From Endomychus coccineus (taxonomy: Eukaryota > Arthropoda > Insecta > Coleoptera > Endomychidae): a stretch of DNA of 64,000 nt. Numbering within the stretch: the first letter of the stretch is position 1; each line of letters opens with the position of its first letter. The stretch covers positions 33,758,581 through 33,822,580 of the forward strand of contig OY294071.1 in NCBI GenBank assembly GCA_958510875.1, in the 5' to 3' direction. A model generated the notes under the pieces. It saw nothing but the letters and a program-made list of their open reading frames with translations, made no database searches and was not told the DNA's origin. Below are positions 46,844 to 59,419 of the stretch, one piece after another. The position numbers were made by a program, and so were the translations under genes.

Positions 46844-48989
46844 ATGACGGTGATTAGAAGACAACAGCAAAGTTATAAATATCCAAATTCGAATCAGGCT
46901 TCTGATACGGAATCCCTCCAGTAAGTAACATTCTTCATTAGCTCTAAATCTAAATCTTGATTCTAGTTTAGGTGGAAGTGTTTCTGCAAGCGATACTGAA
47001 TCTGTAACCAACGAACCAGAATCAAACACTGGATATCGACATCCTGCTAATATAATTAAAAATTTTGAGGAAAATTTCAACTTGAAAAAGCAGTCTGGGA
47101 AGAGGAGGATTCGTAGATTTCAAAATCGTTAGTATAAAACCTGAATACTATATATTCTAAGTTTTAATGTATTTTGGCAGACGGTACATAATTATCAGAT
47201 ACTAATAAAATATGTTAAACAAAACAACTATATTCTACCAGAAACACTTTCTGTGAACAGGTTGCAATCTACAGACACTGTGTGAGGAAGAGGATGAGAA
47301 TGATTCACCAGTATTGTGGGAATCATGCAAAGGGCCTCTAACAAGATTAGTTGAAAATGATATGGCTCTGAATTACTGGAATGACTTTATTGAAAAATCT
47401 GAAGAAGATCAGAACAAAATTCTCGATTCTTTAAATATGAAGTATGAATGTAAAAACTGTAATAAGAATAGAGCTGACAAACCTTTTTCGAGAATTTCAT
47501 CAAAAATTAGGAGAACTCTCAAAATACGAAGGAACTTGTCTTTGGATTTGGTGAAGGCTTCTGAAGACGATGTTATTTATTTTTTTAAGGCCACCCCAAG
47601 AAAAATGTACACAAAGAATCCCCCAACAAGCTTTGAAAGATTATTGACTCATGCAATTGCCCAGTATCATAGCCTTCACTCCACGAGTACGTATTTTTTT
47701 GGAATTTCATTAATGCTTTATTCAATATTAAGGTTGTACCGGAACTTCGATATTTTAAATGGAAAGCTATATTTTTTGTTGCATTTGTAGATTCCCCATA
47801 GATGATCTCTATCAACCTTTCCTATACCTAAGTCTAGACGTTTTTGAAATATTGAGACTTTCGAAAATGTTTGAATTTGCAGTTTCCTCTATGAAAATCA
47901 GTAATTTTTCAATGTTTTGAAATTTTTTTCGAACATCAGGGAGAAAAAAATGGATCTTTTTTTGGTGTATTTATTATTGTGGAAAATTAATCAAAAATCA
48001 CCCAAATTTGGAGATACATTTTTTCCAAAAGGAATGCCAATTTTTTTCTTTCACTAAATGAAGGAGAATTGAATTCTACAAGATCTGTATCAATGTTCGC
48101 TATATCTACCTATGTTTGATTCTATATTTTATAACTTCTTGTCAAACTACACAACAATAACCCAACAAGAAGTTTCAAAATCAAGATACTTCTCATTTCT
48201 ATGGCAAACTATATGAAAATGCTTTCCCCTCAGTTTCAACAAAAAGTCGTCATAACTTGAAAACTATCAAACATAGGTATGGAAGCTGCAAATCCAAAAA
48301 TTTTCAAAAAGTTAATATTTCAATAACCAATATATTTACATTGAGTAGCAAATAATAGAGTATAGCCATGTACAAATTTTCAGATTGGAATCATCGTTAG
48401 AACTCAAAATACTTCCAATCTGTGTTTTACATGAAACACATTTTATATTCAAAATATAATACCTCATAGAAACATTTGAAAGATTTCTGACTACAAGTTC
48501 CAGATGAAGATAGCACAATATTTCTTGAATAGTTAATTTACTAAAATTATTGCAGGCCTTTTACTTGAAGGCTTCATTTGGCTTCTCATAACCAATAAAA
48601 ATTCAATTTATGTTAAACTTACTGAAATACCACAATTATTGAAATATTCAATGGATGAAGCCGTTTGTGATTGTGAATTAAAATAAAAGAATTTTGCAAC
48701 TAATTTATTGAAACAATAATAAGTCAATTATTGTTACAATAAATGCTAGTAAAATGAAGAAAAAGTGTTATTCTCATTACAATAATTATTGGTTGATTAA
48801 CTGAAAATAACTCCAGCGATTTTTTTGGTTGTAGTAGAGAGAGGTATTTTTACTTTTTTATATGCAATTTTCTTTATTGCAGGTATATGGAAAAATGAAA
48901 AGAGGTGTGTGGAAATTCTCAATTTTACAGATAATTGGGCCCCTACTGAATGTTGCTTGTATGACTTCATTGCTCAAATTCGTACTTGA
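46844..48989 (+). CDS. R3HDM4: R3H domain-containing protein 4-like protein
   Basis: Four exons: 46844-46920, 46967-47127, 47261-47686 and 48883-48989. The GT-AG junctions keep the frame and the total is 771 nt, or 256 aa; the vertebrate protein is about 268. The start MTVIRRQQQSYKYPN is the first ATG. The second exon is basic near its end (KRRIRRFQNR). The third carries LQTLCEEEDENDSPVLWESC and LNYWNDFIEKSEEDQNKIL, a pattern I associate with R3HDM4. It is followed by SFERLLTHAIAQYHSLHSTS, where RLLTH supplies the Arg-x3-His of an R3H single-stranded nucleic acid binding domain. The last exon reads IWKNEKRCVEILNFTDNWAP and ends in YDFIAQIRT. The function of the family is poorly known; nucleic acid binding is inferred from the domain. 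An alternative exon at about 48557 would also be in phase but has no usable donor. Confidence 0.8.
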
Positions 48990-50477
48990 AAAAAAATTGT
49001 CCCTGCCAGTTTGTTTTTGATAGAAATATTTACATGCTTTGTGTTGTTATTTGTTCACATTGTTTATATTTTATTTTGTTGTGCTTATGTCTAAATTGAT
49101 GTGATTAAATTAATTTTATATAAAGGAAATGCATATTTAACATACTTGATAAAGAAAAAAGTAAATAATATAAAATTATTCTAGATTATTTTGGTCCTGA
49201 CATTTCCCATATGAATTCCGAGAACGCAACCTTTTGTCATTTGTCACAGATGATATCTAGACAATAAAGTGAGATTTCTGTTGCTAAATAATAATGAAAA
49301 GGGTTTTAAATAATTTTAAGATTGAACTGGTCTTCACTTGTTGGAAATTCATTATATTACAAATAATGAACTCTACACTGAATAAATAAATTTTTATCAT
49401 AATGGGTGAATAGATTAAATTTTATATAATACAATTATTTGGTATTTAAAAAAAAAATGTCATAAAGTCAATAACCGAATTGTATGTGCAAGCAGTTTGA
49501 TTTGGAACAATCATAAAGAAATATGATTCTAAATCTTTTGAAATGAAACTTATGTATTGGAAACAAGTTATTATTTAGTGTTATCTAACTAAATTGATTA
49601 GTACACAGCTAAATTAAATTTGACAAATTGATTCAAGCAGATTTTTTTGTGCATAAATTTGAAGTTGCTCTTATGCATATATCTAATAAGACTATATCGC
49701 TAATGTAGTGTCTGCTTGGAAGCACTTATTTAGTAACGGAAGTAGAGTATGAGCGAGAACTAGGCAGTTAATATTGTTCGTTGTTTACTTTCGTTTTCGT
49801 ATTTATTCACTTTGATTTTAATGCGCTGAACACTGAGCCTGACTGACCCATATTAGTTTCGATTTTGTGAAACAATAAATTATTTGATTAAGTTATTTTG
49901 GTGTTATTTGTGCTCTTTTATTATTTATTGGACTTTGTTTTTGTTGTAAAAACAGATTTTAGACACTGTTTTGCTTGTATTCATGAGCAAATTAAAGGAA
50001 TACACATTACATAGGAAAGAAACTAATAATACCCTAATATGCATATTATACAACTTTGTAACCGACATGCTACTATAGGTTTTTTAATACTATCTTGGTT
50101 GAATTATGCAAACTAAATGAAGATGAATATGTAACGTTCATTCTAGTTTCCTTACATTGATGTTCATATACAGGGAAATGTCGTTCTTTGCACATTCTTT
50201 GAATTTAAAGTTGAAATTTCGCGCCAGGAAATTGATGTTTTTAACGAATACCAATCTGTTTAGCGGACGCTTATTACACACAAAACTCTAACGTTGTATG
50301 CTGTTGTCCCTGGAACTAATCTATCTAGATAATTTCATTTCTTTTATATTGTACATACATTCTCCTGAAGTGGATTCCTGATACATTTCATATATGTACT
50401 TATAACATTAATGTGTTACAATTTCGACTATTCGTGTTGGTGACGTGGGCATTTTAAATTGAAATTGGTGCGATGAC
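48990..50477. other. Intergenic stretch, nothing recognised
   Basis: AT-rich. A possible poly(A) signal (aataaag, about 49264) could serve the upstream gene. No other feature is supported. Confidence 0.35.
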
Positions 50478-50665
50478 ACTTTGTGCTGTTACAATTAGTT
50501 TTAAGAAATCCCGTTTTAGGCACTGATACGTCTTCTGATGATGGTCGTGAGACCGAAACGTATGTAAAGACGAAAATAATAAGCATATGTGTTAGAGTGA
50601 CCTATTTTCCGAGAATTTATATGTAACTCATACCTAGGTCAAGAATCATTATTAATTTCATTTCT
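50478..50665 (+). repeat. Dispersed repeat carrying a hammerhead-like motif, copy 1
   Basis: About 170-190 bases that match 58048-58215 over most of their length. Shared blocks are acaattagttttaa with the following aaatc cgtttta, then cgtcttctgatgatggtcgt, then gtgacctatttt ccgagaatttata, then ggtcaagaatcatt. No coding sequence is present. The repeat may be part of a Penelope-like element terminal region, given the ribozyme-like fold annotated separately. Confidence 0.75.
50529..50572 (+). ncRNA. Candidate minimal type I hammerhead ribozyme
   Basis: Stem I is cgtctt (50529-50534) pairing perfectly with aagacg (50567-50572). The core CTGATGA follows at 50535-50541. After one extra T, stem II is ggtc-gtga-gacc (50543-50554), then the GAAA core (50555-50558). 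A two-base-pair stem III (A558-T565, C559-G564) has a gtat loop, and the predicted cleavage position follows A50566 in a GTA triplet. Short stem III is typical of hammerheads reported in Penelope-like elements. The extra T between the core and stem II is not canonical, so activity is uncertain. Confidence 0.6.
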
Positions 50666-52036
50666 GTAAACATTCAACGAAATTTATGTCATTTTGAATG
50701 AAATAGTGTTTACTATTTTGAATTTTATTAAAGCTAATTTTAAAAACTCATATTTGTGTATTATTCCTTCAATATCATTCGAATTTTACTTTCAATATTC
50801 TGAAATGTTGACAAGAAGAAAGGTTCAAAACATAGATGCTGTAAATATGACAGATCAATGATCTAAAGAAATAATAATAAAATTGAATAAAATCATCAGC
50901 CAGTAGATGATAAAAAATCCATTGTAAACTTTAATAGAACTAGTGTTGTGTGGCAGTTACTCTTCACAAATCATTTGATTTGATTAACTGATTATATAAT
51001 TGTTTCACATTCTATAAGATACTCTTCCCATTTGTGTAATAAAATATTTAATTTATTTCATTATCTTTATACAACTAAATAATATTCAAATTAATAATGT
51101 TTTTAAGATAATGTTATTACAAAAACAAATTTTCCGTTCCTGGGAATCGATACTGAGTGTGGGAGCCGGCTATCTTAGTCCCTAGATCGTACCACTAGTT
51201 CACCGCCGTTTGTTATAAACAGTTAGTACAGTGTAAATTTAAGTTTACTTTGATAATTGTTTTGGTTGTTGAACGATTTTGTTGAAATTTGGGTGAAAGC
51301 AGTTTTAAATTAATTTATTGTAGGTATATGTTTTGAATCAATTCAATGTATACTTTGGAAATTATGATTTTTTTTAATTTTCAACCCTAAGAAAAGGATA
51401 TTCATTACACGATTTCTCTGAAAAACAATAAGGTTCGTCACCGAAAAGCAAATTTTTTGTCAACATTTAAATATGATAGGACCTTTCGTTGAGTTATAGT
51501 GTAAACAAGCAATTTGTGACAGACATTCAGATAGATGGAAGTTGATTATAATTTGATGAAAAATACTCGGTTATTAAGATTTTGCAACTTATTGTGAGTA
51601 AATATTCAGATTTGTTTTTCATTATTTACAAGGACATTCTATTATGAATCCCATGCATTTGTTTCATATTTGCAGTTTTTTAACATCTGTTGAATTGCAT
51701 AAATGTATTAAAACAATAAGGTTGTTCCCAATTATACACCAACATTACCCTTACCTATTTTTTAGAATAAATTTGTGTGTTGAAGCTCAACTTTTGATAA
51801 ATGTACACACCCAGTTCCTTTGTCTTGAAAGTCACGATTTAACTCAATTAAGAAAACCATAAATTAATTTCTTTAATTCATGATGTGTTTCAAAAAATCT
51901 TAAAGATTTTTTATATCACTTTCAGTTTATTTCAAAATAATAAGATTTATGGATTTGGATAGTAAAATTAGAATGAATTTTCCAACAAATAGGCAAATTA
52001 TTAATAATAACTTTATTGGGTAGATATGGATCACTT
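50666..52036. other. Intergenic stretch downstream of the TBC1D22-like gene
   Basis: AT-rich, with no supportable gene. A GC-richer patch at 51140-51215 (gtgggagccggctatcttag, gtaccactagttcaccgccg) could be an untranslated exon or promoter fragment, but nothing downstream confirms that. Confidence 0.35.
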
Positions 52037-52042
52037 TTTATT
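52037..52042 (-). terminator. Candidate poly(A) signal of the TBC1D22-like gene
   Basis: tttatt on the plus strand is AATAAA on the minus strand, about 85 bases beyond the stop codon of the TBC-domain gene. Confidence 0.4.
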
Positions 52043-52126
52043 ATGATATAAAAATATTTTTCAAGTCTTATTTACAATAACATGAGTAATTAAAACAAAA
52101 TTGTTTGTACAAACTGATACTTATAA

Positions 52127-53640
52127 TCAACTTTCAGTTTTATTACTCTGAAGGTGGTTGGGAGCATCAGCGAACATAACTTTTAATTTATAGGCTTCAG
52201 CTACCAACAAACTAATTTGTGAACTGGACCACGATTGTGTAGGTAAATTTTGTAAGAAAATCAATAGTCCTTGAAAATCGTGTTGTTGCATTAAATCATC
52301 TTTCCAATACAACAGGAAAGATGCACATACATAGAGTTGAAATGATGCAAAACTATCACTTTCTGCCAAATATGTGTCCCACAGTCGTATAGTACACCGT
52401 AATGGAAGCTCCCGAGTTAATAAATTGTTCACCCAACGAAATGAAAACTGTAAATAACTAACAGAATGTTGTTTGAGATGACGATGCAGAGTTTCGTCAA
52501 CTCTTGTGATGAGTTCTTGAAGCTGAAGCACTTTTTTTTGGATTCCGATTTGCGCAAATACATAATTGTCTTGAATTCCGTCTAAAAACTTCCACAAGCA
52601 CCAAAATGAATCAGCTTCAATAATTTTTAAATGTTCTTCTTCAAGAGTGTCCACCATGAATGTTTCAAATGGCTCACTTTCAGGGATAAATTCCTGAAGA
52701 AACACAACATAAAATGGAGTAACAAGATCATTAATTCCTTGTACATATCCTGATGCAGGATGGCGAATTGACCAAATGAAAAGTATACGTTCAAACATTG
52801 CTTGCACAGTTTTTTGCTGGAAGAGTGGGATCATTGGGTTCATTCTAGGTACATCAATATTAATTTGATGCTGTATCTCTTTATCATTTTCATCATGTTC
52901 TCCATAATAATACTTATTTACCAAACTCCAATAATCTTGGCGTTTCCTTTCCAAAACATTAATTCTTCTTTCAAGATTAATTGGTAAATAACCAGAAAGT
53001 AACCTCCAAACGATAGGCCTTACTCTAACTGGTATTCCAGACCAGCTAAGTTTGCAAAGGTCCTGCAAACTTGGAGCATTTGCCAAACAAGTCTCAAATC
53101 TTTCTAACTTTGATTCTACACCTTCGTCTCGTGGTGTGTTAGAGCATTTCAATTGCTGTGGTCTTCCAGGTATGCGATTGCTCCTTACTGTCTCCCCCTG
53201 AGGCCGGTTTTCCACAGACTTTCCAACAGCACCAACATCACTTATGGTACGATGAGTATTTAATACATTTAATGCAGCTGACTGGGAAACTCTTTTTGAA
53301 ATCTTGGCACCTAAAATAGTTCAACAGAAAATATAAGGCCCTACCCTGAAGTTCACTAAATTTGAACTTACTGTCAAGTCCAGAAACTATACACAAATCA
53401 TCATCATCTATTTCCCAAGCATCACTTACAGATGCTTGGAAATCTTGGAAAGACGTCGTTCCAGTCGCTTTCGATTTTGTTAGCGGTTTGATGTCTTTTT
53501 TCGGACTCGGTCTTTGTAAAACAATTCAATCAGTAAAATAAATTTGTTTGCAAGTGTAATCCTTACCTTCCAGGTACATTACGGCTGTTTTTCTTCCAAA
53601 ATGATGTTTTATCGAGGTCATTATTTTTTGAACTATCCAT
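52127..53640 (-). CDS. TBC1D22: TBC1 domain family member 22-like Rab GTPase-activating protein
   Basis: Three exons on the minus strand: 53640-53567, 53511-53372 and 53310-52127. They total 1398 nt, or 465 aa; vertebrate TBC1D22A/B are 505-517. The N-terminus MDSSKNNDLDKTSFWKKNSR resembles the family's FWKR/K...PG start. An acidic linker ends WEIDDDDLCIVSGLD. The TBC domain fills the last exon: LSWSGIPVRVRPIVWRLLSG, then INIDVPRMNP (the IxxDxxR arginine finger), then HPASGYVQGINDLVTPF (the YxQ glutamine finger), then LEEEHLKIIEADSFWCLWK and LRCTIRLWDTYLAE. Both catalytic fingers are present, so it should be an active GAP that stimulates GTP hydrolysis on a Rab. The target Rab cannot be told from sequence. 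The gene is intact. Confidence 0.93.
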
Positions 53641-54074
53641 TATAGTAATTAATTTGAAACTAAGAATACAAATTCCATAATTTACAATATCCAACAAAAC
53701 CTAAACAAATGAACTATTTCTTAAAGGTTAGGAATACGTAGTATGCATAGATTTTGTTTGATACACATAAATCTATGGCCGGTAATTCTGTATCATGGAT
53801 GAAAAATTTATTCTAGTTCTGTACACGAGCACAGCTTGATTGCTACTTATGTTTTTTAATTACATAAAAAAAACCGATCACATACTGAAATTGTTTGTTG
53901 AGATCGTATGTTACATGCCTGATGTACAGTTGATGTTTAATTTTGCATTTCTACAGGACATTTACGATATATCAATGTGATAATAAATTTATTTCAACTT
54001 ACATCAGTTTCGAGTTTTAGAGTCTGTGGAGGATCATCGGTATTATTATTGGTCGCACTTTAGTTCAATAAATA
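53641..54074. promoter_or_regulatory. Upstream region of the TBC1D22-like gene
   Basis: AT-rich non-coding sequence between the TBC1D22-like start codon (minus) and a doubtful plus-strand frame. It presumably contains the gene's promoter; no core element could be picked out. Confidence 0.3.
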
Positions 54075-54335
54075 TGACTTCAATTAACAAACTTTTATCA
54101 ACACTGCAGAGTGCAGACGCCGAGAAAATCACAGCCACCTAAAACTAACTTTAAGCAGCCTTGGACCATGGATGTTCATATTTTAAGCCACTATCCCAAG
54201 ATTGGGAAACTTTGTGCTCCCAGCTACCAGAGAAGTGTTGAACACAGAATTCATAGAAAATTAACCAGACACGAGCCATTCCACTATCTCCAGAGATATA
54301 TCCGGTTTCGCGAGTGTCAAGCCGGGATAGAGAGG
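54075..54335 (+). other. Doubtful coding segment, unidentified
   Basis: An ATG at 54075 opens a 22-codon frame (MTSINKLLSTLQSADAEKIT) that stops. A second frame from 54111 continues for 75 codons through VHILSHYPKIGKLCAPSYQR and HYLQRYIRFRECQAGIE to a TAG within a possible donor (gagag|gtagga). The base composition is more coding-like than the flanks. I do not recognise it. It may be an exon, a decayed gene or part of a repeat. Confidence 0.25.
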
Positions 54336-54340
54336 TAGGA

Positions 54341-56204
54341 TTTACGATTAATTCCAGTTATACCTGAATGTCAAGGTGTTAATGTTTTCGTCAGTTTACA
54401 GTGGACATGCGGAAATAGTTATATTCACACTCTTCCGACCTGTTCTTACAATTTAAGCTATATTAGACTCATTTTATAATATCCAAGGAATACACCGTTG
54501 TTTCGTTTGACCTACTCGCTGTTTTATTTACATGCGTGAATAGTGCAGCAGCGAATCATTTCCTTGCTGAGAGGTCAGTATATTAATGGGATTGGGTAGT
54601 GTAATATCAGGGTGGATTTCTATGTTTCTACTAGTGTATGTTGCCAAGTTATATTTTTTTCTACTAAATTGAATTTACATTGAGATTCGAATTAAGAGGC
54701 GTAATGTTATTATTTTGGAATATGGGTAAACTTGGTCAATTAATCTTCAACTTTAATGCAGATTTAGTAGTGGCATCCCCTCATGTAAAACAGAGGGCTT
54801 TTTATAGTTGCTGCTGACATTATCGTTAAAGAGTTAAAGATTTCACGAAGCAATGAGATTTTTGTATAGCATATAATTTTACGAGAGCCAGTAGAGCCAT
54901 TTCGATAATTTTCAAATTTTAGTGACCCCTATACTGTAAATTTCAACAAAATTGGACGAATAGAACGAGATTTAGCTCATTTTTGGTCACTCCGGCATTC
55001 CTGATATCAGCTTCCCGCAAAAATATCCCTTGTATCTCGGAAAATATATGTATTTTGAATATTTGAATAAAAAATGTTTATTTGGGGCTCACTTACATGC
55101 TCAATTCTTCTTAATTTTCTCAAAAAACGTTAATCCTACCTTTCTCCCCCTCTAGTGTTCTTTTTTCAGTTTCTAGGAAAAAAGTGATATTGAAAATAAA
55201 TGTTCATATAACATAACAAATAACTTCCAAGTGTTAAATTTAAATTTTTTGCATTATTGGCCATTTTCGGTTCTCGATCCATTATTTTTCGAAGGTTTGT
55301 AACTCAAATGAGATACATTTTTTTCGAAAAAATGGGTCTTATTTTTGGCACAAAACACTAAATATTTTATTTTTCATGTTGACATGTTTTTCACGGTTTT
55401 TGGCCAATAGCTCGGCGCAAAACCACAGATGTTCCCAACCACCAACCTACTAGAACCCCCAATGAATTCACTCTCCAAATTTCATTCAAATCCATCTCGT
55501 TAACGAGAATTGGTACTAGAAATCCTTCATTGACTTGGTAAAACGTAACACTAATTATCTACATGGTACTTTGACCGCATGAACAAGGTATGTCATTATA
55601 CCTGCGATGAGTACCGAACTGTGTTATTCGAGCTAGGAACGAATAAGCCTACGAATTGTTTGAATTAATTCAATTATTGTTTTGTAACGACACAAGTTGG
55701 TTTATTATATGCTGCTGGGAACATAATTAAGGTTTCTTAAAATTTTGGCTGTGATGTAGATAAGGAATGGTTCAATAGATTACAATATTTAATAATGTAA
55801 GTAGTTATCTAAGTAAAATAAACTTATTGAAATAAATTAATAATAGTATATTCATATTTCATTTTCTAATCGTGAATGATTCGTTGAGGGTAAAATACGT
55901 TCATTGAATATTCCATAAAAGATAAAAATTGTGAGGGAGAATTGAAATTTTAACGTAATAATAACGTAAATATTGCTTTTTCTGAAACTACCAATATACC
56001 TACTAAAAGTCGACAATCCTCTTAAGGATATGTATTCTTAGATTCTCTCCAATGTAAATCAACCACAATACCCATTGCCCAGCCGGAAATAGTTTTTGCT
56101 TATGTTTGAAATCAAATAATTATCATTCATTACCTCATTATTCGTGAAAATTGTAATAAATTAGTAGGATCCTTTCTAACTCAGAAAATTCAAAGTAAGT
56201 AATA
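54341..56204. other. Non-coding stretch, nothing recognised
   Basis: AT-rich, without supportable features. Low-level similarity of phrases such as aaatttcaacaaaattgga (54940) to other decayed repeats was noticed, but no element could be delimited. Confidence 0.3.
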
Positions 56205-56310
56205 AGTAATAAATTCTATGATGAAGCAGATATTAAGAGTGGAGTTCCACAAGGACCAATTTTAGGATCTTTCTTATTCATGCTATTTATTAATGATACA
56301 GGTTCCCCAA
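56205..56310 (+). mobile_element. Short LINE reverse transcriptase fragment
   Basis: One frame gives KFYDEADIKSGVPQGPILGS, then FLFMLFIND, the GVPQGSxLGPxLFxxxIND palm motif of LINE reverse transcriptases, with no stop over about 100 bases. It is abruptly bounded and abuts a mariner relic on the opposite strand. Confidence 0.7.
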
Positions 56311-56454
56311 TAATTACCGCACCAATCAGTGACTTTTTGGGTAAGCCAAAGCTTTTCTTGATTCTTTCACTCCAAAAATGACAATTTTGCTCATTCATTG
56401 TAGGACAACTAGGTCCATAATGGTCACAAAGCGCATGTTATGCCCTCATAATCC

Positions 56455-56990
56455 CAACAGATCAAAGCCAACACCTTTTTAGTGGACTGACATAACCTAC
56501 TTTCCTTGGTGGTGCTTCTCCTTTTCGCTTCCTTTCCATCGACTCCCTTTTGGACAAGCGATCATAGCAAAGAACCATGGTTTCATCTCCTGTGACAATT
56601 ATCTTGTCACGTCCGTTGGGTTGTCTCCACAGACCTGCAAGAAGGAGGGAGCACATACAACACGACGTTGAGACTAAACTGCTGAGAGTTGTTTGTTAAC
56701 ACCTTGTCCCAACATGCCCTTATCGTGGGTGATTCGGCGAACGCTTGAATCTAAAAGCCCCGACATTTGTACTATTTGTTTCCTCTTCAATCGTCGATCG
56801 CCTAATAGGAGATCCTTAACAAGAGCAATTTTGTCGTCTGTCATCACTTCCACCCTCCTCCCTGTTCAAGCGTCATATTCGAAGAAGTTCAGTCCCATTC
56901 GCCACGATTTTGACCAATCTTTTACCACCGAATAAGATTGTGAATTTTCCCCGTACATCCCATCCAGCCGATCTTTGATGCTTTGAGGAG
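56455..56990 (-). pseudogene. Mariner-like transposase pseudogene, second family
   Basis: On the minus strand from about 56935 the reading is TGRRVEVMTDDKIALVKDLL, then LGDRRLKRKQIVQMSGLL, SSVRRITHDKGMLG and, after a gap, IIVTGDETMVLCYDRLSKRE with SMERKRKGEAPPRKVG. This is the helix-turn-helix, linker and first catalytic Asp (VTGDE) of a mariner-type transposase. The second and third catalytic residues are not seen. Stops and frame breaks are present. Its sequence differs clearly from the mariner at 13879-14863, so it is a separate family. Confidence 0.75.
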
Positions 56991-58047
56991 AAATACCTTC
57001 TCAAGTAAGAAATTTGATGACAGCTCGATACTCAATACTAATAAATACAATACTAATGGACGTAATATAAATTTTCCGAAGCTAATAATTCTTCAATTTG
57101 TGTTTTATCAACATTTTGACCCTCTACTATACCTGGATCTATATCAGGCCTGGAATTTTTGGCGCTTTACGATACCTAGTAAAATAAGTGGGTTTTCATT
57201 CGTTTCATGTAAGTAGAATCCAAGTAACTTATGTAATGTATTTATATATTACAGACATGGATTCTACGTAGTAAAATTAAAGGTAATGCTATAGAATAAA
57301 TTAGTTTCGAAATTATGTTTACATTTGAAAGGTTGAATTGTAGTTAATTATGAATAAAGCAGTGGATCCAATCCATTTGCATAGTCAATTAATTTATTTT
57401 ATGTTTGTATTTTTAATTGTGTAATTTTCATAATTGAATAAGCTATTCTAAACATGCCTAACGTCCTTTATTGCAGTGTACGTATAATGTATAATAATGG
57501 ATCCTCATTCTTAAAAAAATGGAATATAAATTGAACACTTGTTGACGTTTGGATTATTTCAATTAATGTAACAAATTCTTTGTACTATTCAGTTTATTAT
57601 TTGTTCATACTTATAACAACACTTTAGAATCCAATCTTGTGAACATCAAAGGTCGTCGACCAAATGTACTGAAGTTATTATTATTTATACAAGAAAAGCA
57701 TAGCGTTCACATATAATTAATCATGTTATACTTTATGGGATTCGTAGCTAGATGTACCTAAGTGAATGTACTTAATTCTACAAAAAATCTGTTCATAAAC
57801 AGAGAAACATATTATTGCAAATAAAATGTAGTTTCTAATGCGCACGAATTAAATTGATGCTACTAAGAATTGAAGGCTTTCTTGACATGTTGGGTGACGT
57901 TAGAACTCTGATGCAACCTTGAACACGTCCAATACATGCAACTCATCAATCCATCAAAAGTTTATTGTATAACAGAATGCTCGTTTTCAACCTACCCCCC
58001 AGACTCCTAGGCAACTTACCCCCAAACTTCTAGACTTAAAACGAATA
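56991..58047. other. Non-coding stretch, nothing recognised
   Basis: AT-rich intergenic sequence with no supportable gene or repeat boundaries. Confidence 0.3.
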
Positions 58048-58215
58048 ACGCCTTGTGATGATACAATTAGTTTTAAAAAATCACGTTTTATACTTTGTTG
58101 CGTCTTCTGATGATGGTCGTGAGATTGAAACTTGCGTAAAGTCGAAAATGATAACAATATGTGATGGTGTGACCTATTTCCCGAGAATTTATATACCTGG
58201 GTCAAGAATCATTGT
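58048..58215 (+). repeat. Dispersed repeat carrying a hammerhead-like motif, copy 2
   Basis: A second copy of the repeat at 50478-50665, in the same orientation and with scattered substitutions. Shared blocks run from acaattagttttaaaaaatc through gtgacctatttcccgagaat to gggtcaagaatcatt. Confidence 0.75.
58101..58144 (+). ncRNA. Diverged hammerhead-like motif
   Basis: It has the same layout as the copy at 50529. Stem I cgtctt pairs with aagtcg with one mismatch. Then come core CTGATGA (58107-58113), an extra T, stem II ggtc-gtga-gatt with two G-T wobbles, core GAAA (58127-58130), stem III AC/GT around a ttgc loop, and A58138 at the predicted cleavage position. All core bases are kept although the stems differ from copy 1. 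Confidence 0.5.
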
Positions 58216-59419
58216 TAACTGAATTTTTGAAATAATGTTTTTTCAAAAAGAACCTACAATTGTAAAACATTTCCAATCTTCCTTCACTCACTTCTGATTA
58301 TACCGAAAGTATATGTCAACTTCGTTATTTTAATACAACACCCCAACTTTTTGGTTACTTCGTCGATATTAAGAGCAAGTTTGATAATACAACCCTACCA
58401 TAATCCTCAACTGTTTTTGCGTTATTACAATAAAAAAAGTGTGTCTATTCATCGTTCATCCAGTAATCGGACGTATCATTTTATCCAGACTCTAGTGGCC
58501 TGTAGCGGCGAGCGCATTAACAGTTGATATTCCGAATTCAATGTAGGTGTTGCAAAATAACTCCTCATGCATCGTATAATTTTCTTCAGAAACGCTTCCT
58601 AAGGGAGATACAGCCCTTCAAAATTCGATTTAAAAAATAGTTTTTTTTTATCGGATTTTGACCAAATTTGGTTACAGTGCTTCTAAAATAGATGCCTTCT
58701 ATTTGGAACTAGTAATAATTTTCAAAATTGTCCAGTGTCGTGTCTACAGGAGAGTTGTTCCCCTTTTGTCACCCTATTTATACACCATTGCAAATTTTCC
58801 AAAAATTTAACATTCTGTTGATTCCTCGTTCAATTTGGAAAAAAGAAGTTGGTTTACAAGTTATTTGAGGGTTAATGTAAAGTCGAATACCCTAATTTCG
58901 GACCAGGAATATCTTGGAGGGGCTTAGTAAACATGCATAATAAATGTTATCTTTTAATAACAACTTTTTACCACAACCATATAAAAAAATCACAAATTGT
59001 AACAAATGTTCAAGATTATAGCCATTTTACTTTTATAGCTGGGCATTTTAGATTTTATCTAAACGTTAAACTCCATTTATTTCATAAACGGCTGCTCTAA
59101 TCAAAATTTTGCAAGAACACCTTTTATTAATTGAACGAGGAAAAAACAAGATGGAAAATTTTTGATAGATATAAAGTGGCGTAAGAAATAAGATGGGAAA
59201 AGAGAAGAGACCGCCATGTAGTTACGTTACTGGACAATTTTGTCAAATGTTCCTTGTGGGATCTCACTTGGCGGAAGTATTTCCAACTGTTTCCCACGTC
59301 GACTCCTTGAACCGCGAGAACTCTTTTGTCAATGCGTAGCGCAGTTCTCACTGGGACATCTTTCCGGCAGATGGTGTTGGAACATCTAGGTTCGCCAAAC
59401 ATTTTGTTTTATTATATCA
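58216..59419. other. Non-coding stretch, nothing recognised
   Basis: AT-rich. A frame on the minus strand at 59127-59402 has no family resemblance. No element boundaries were seen. Confidence 0.3.

Noticed and set aside
48557..48690. A possible additional exon of the R3HDM4-like gene (attgcag acceptor, frame LLLEGFIWLLITNKNS).
   Set aside because: It is in phase but lacks a usable donor. Using it as the last exon gives a C-terminus less like a folded protein than the exon at 48883-48989, which also keeps the frame.
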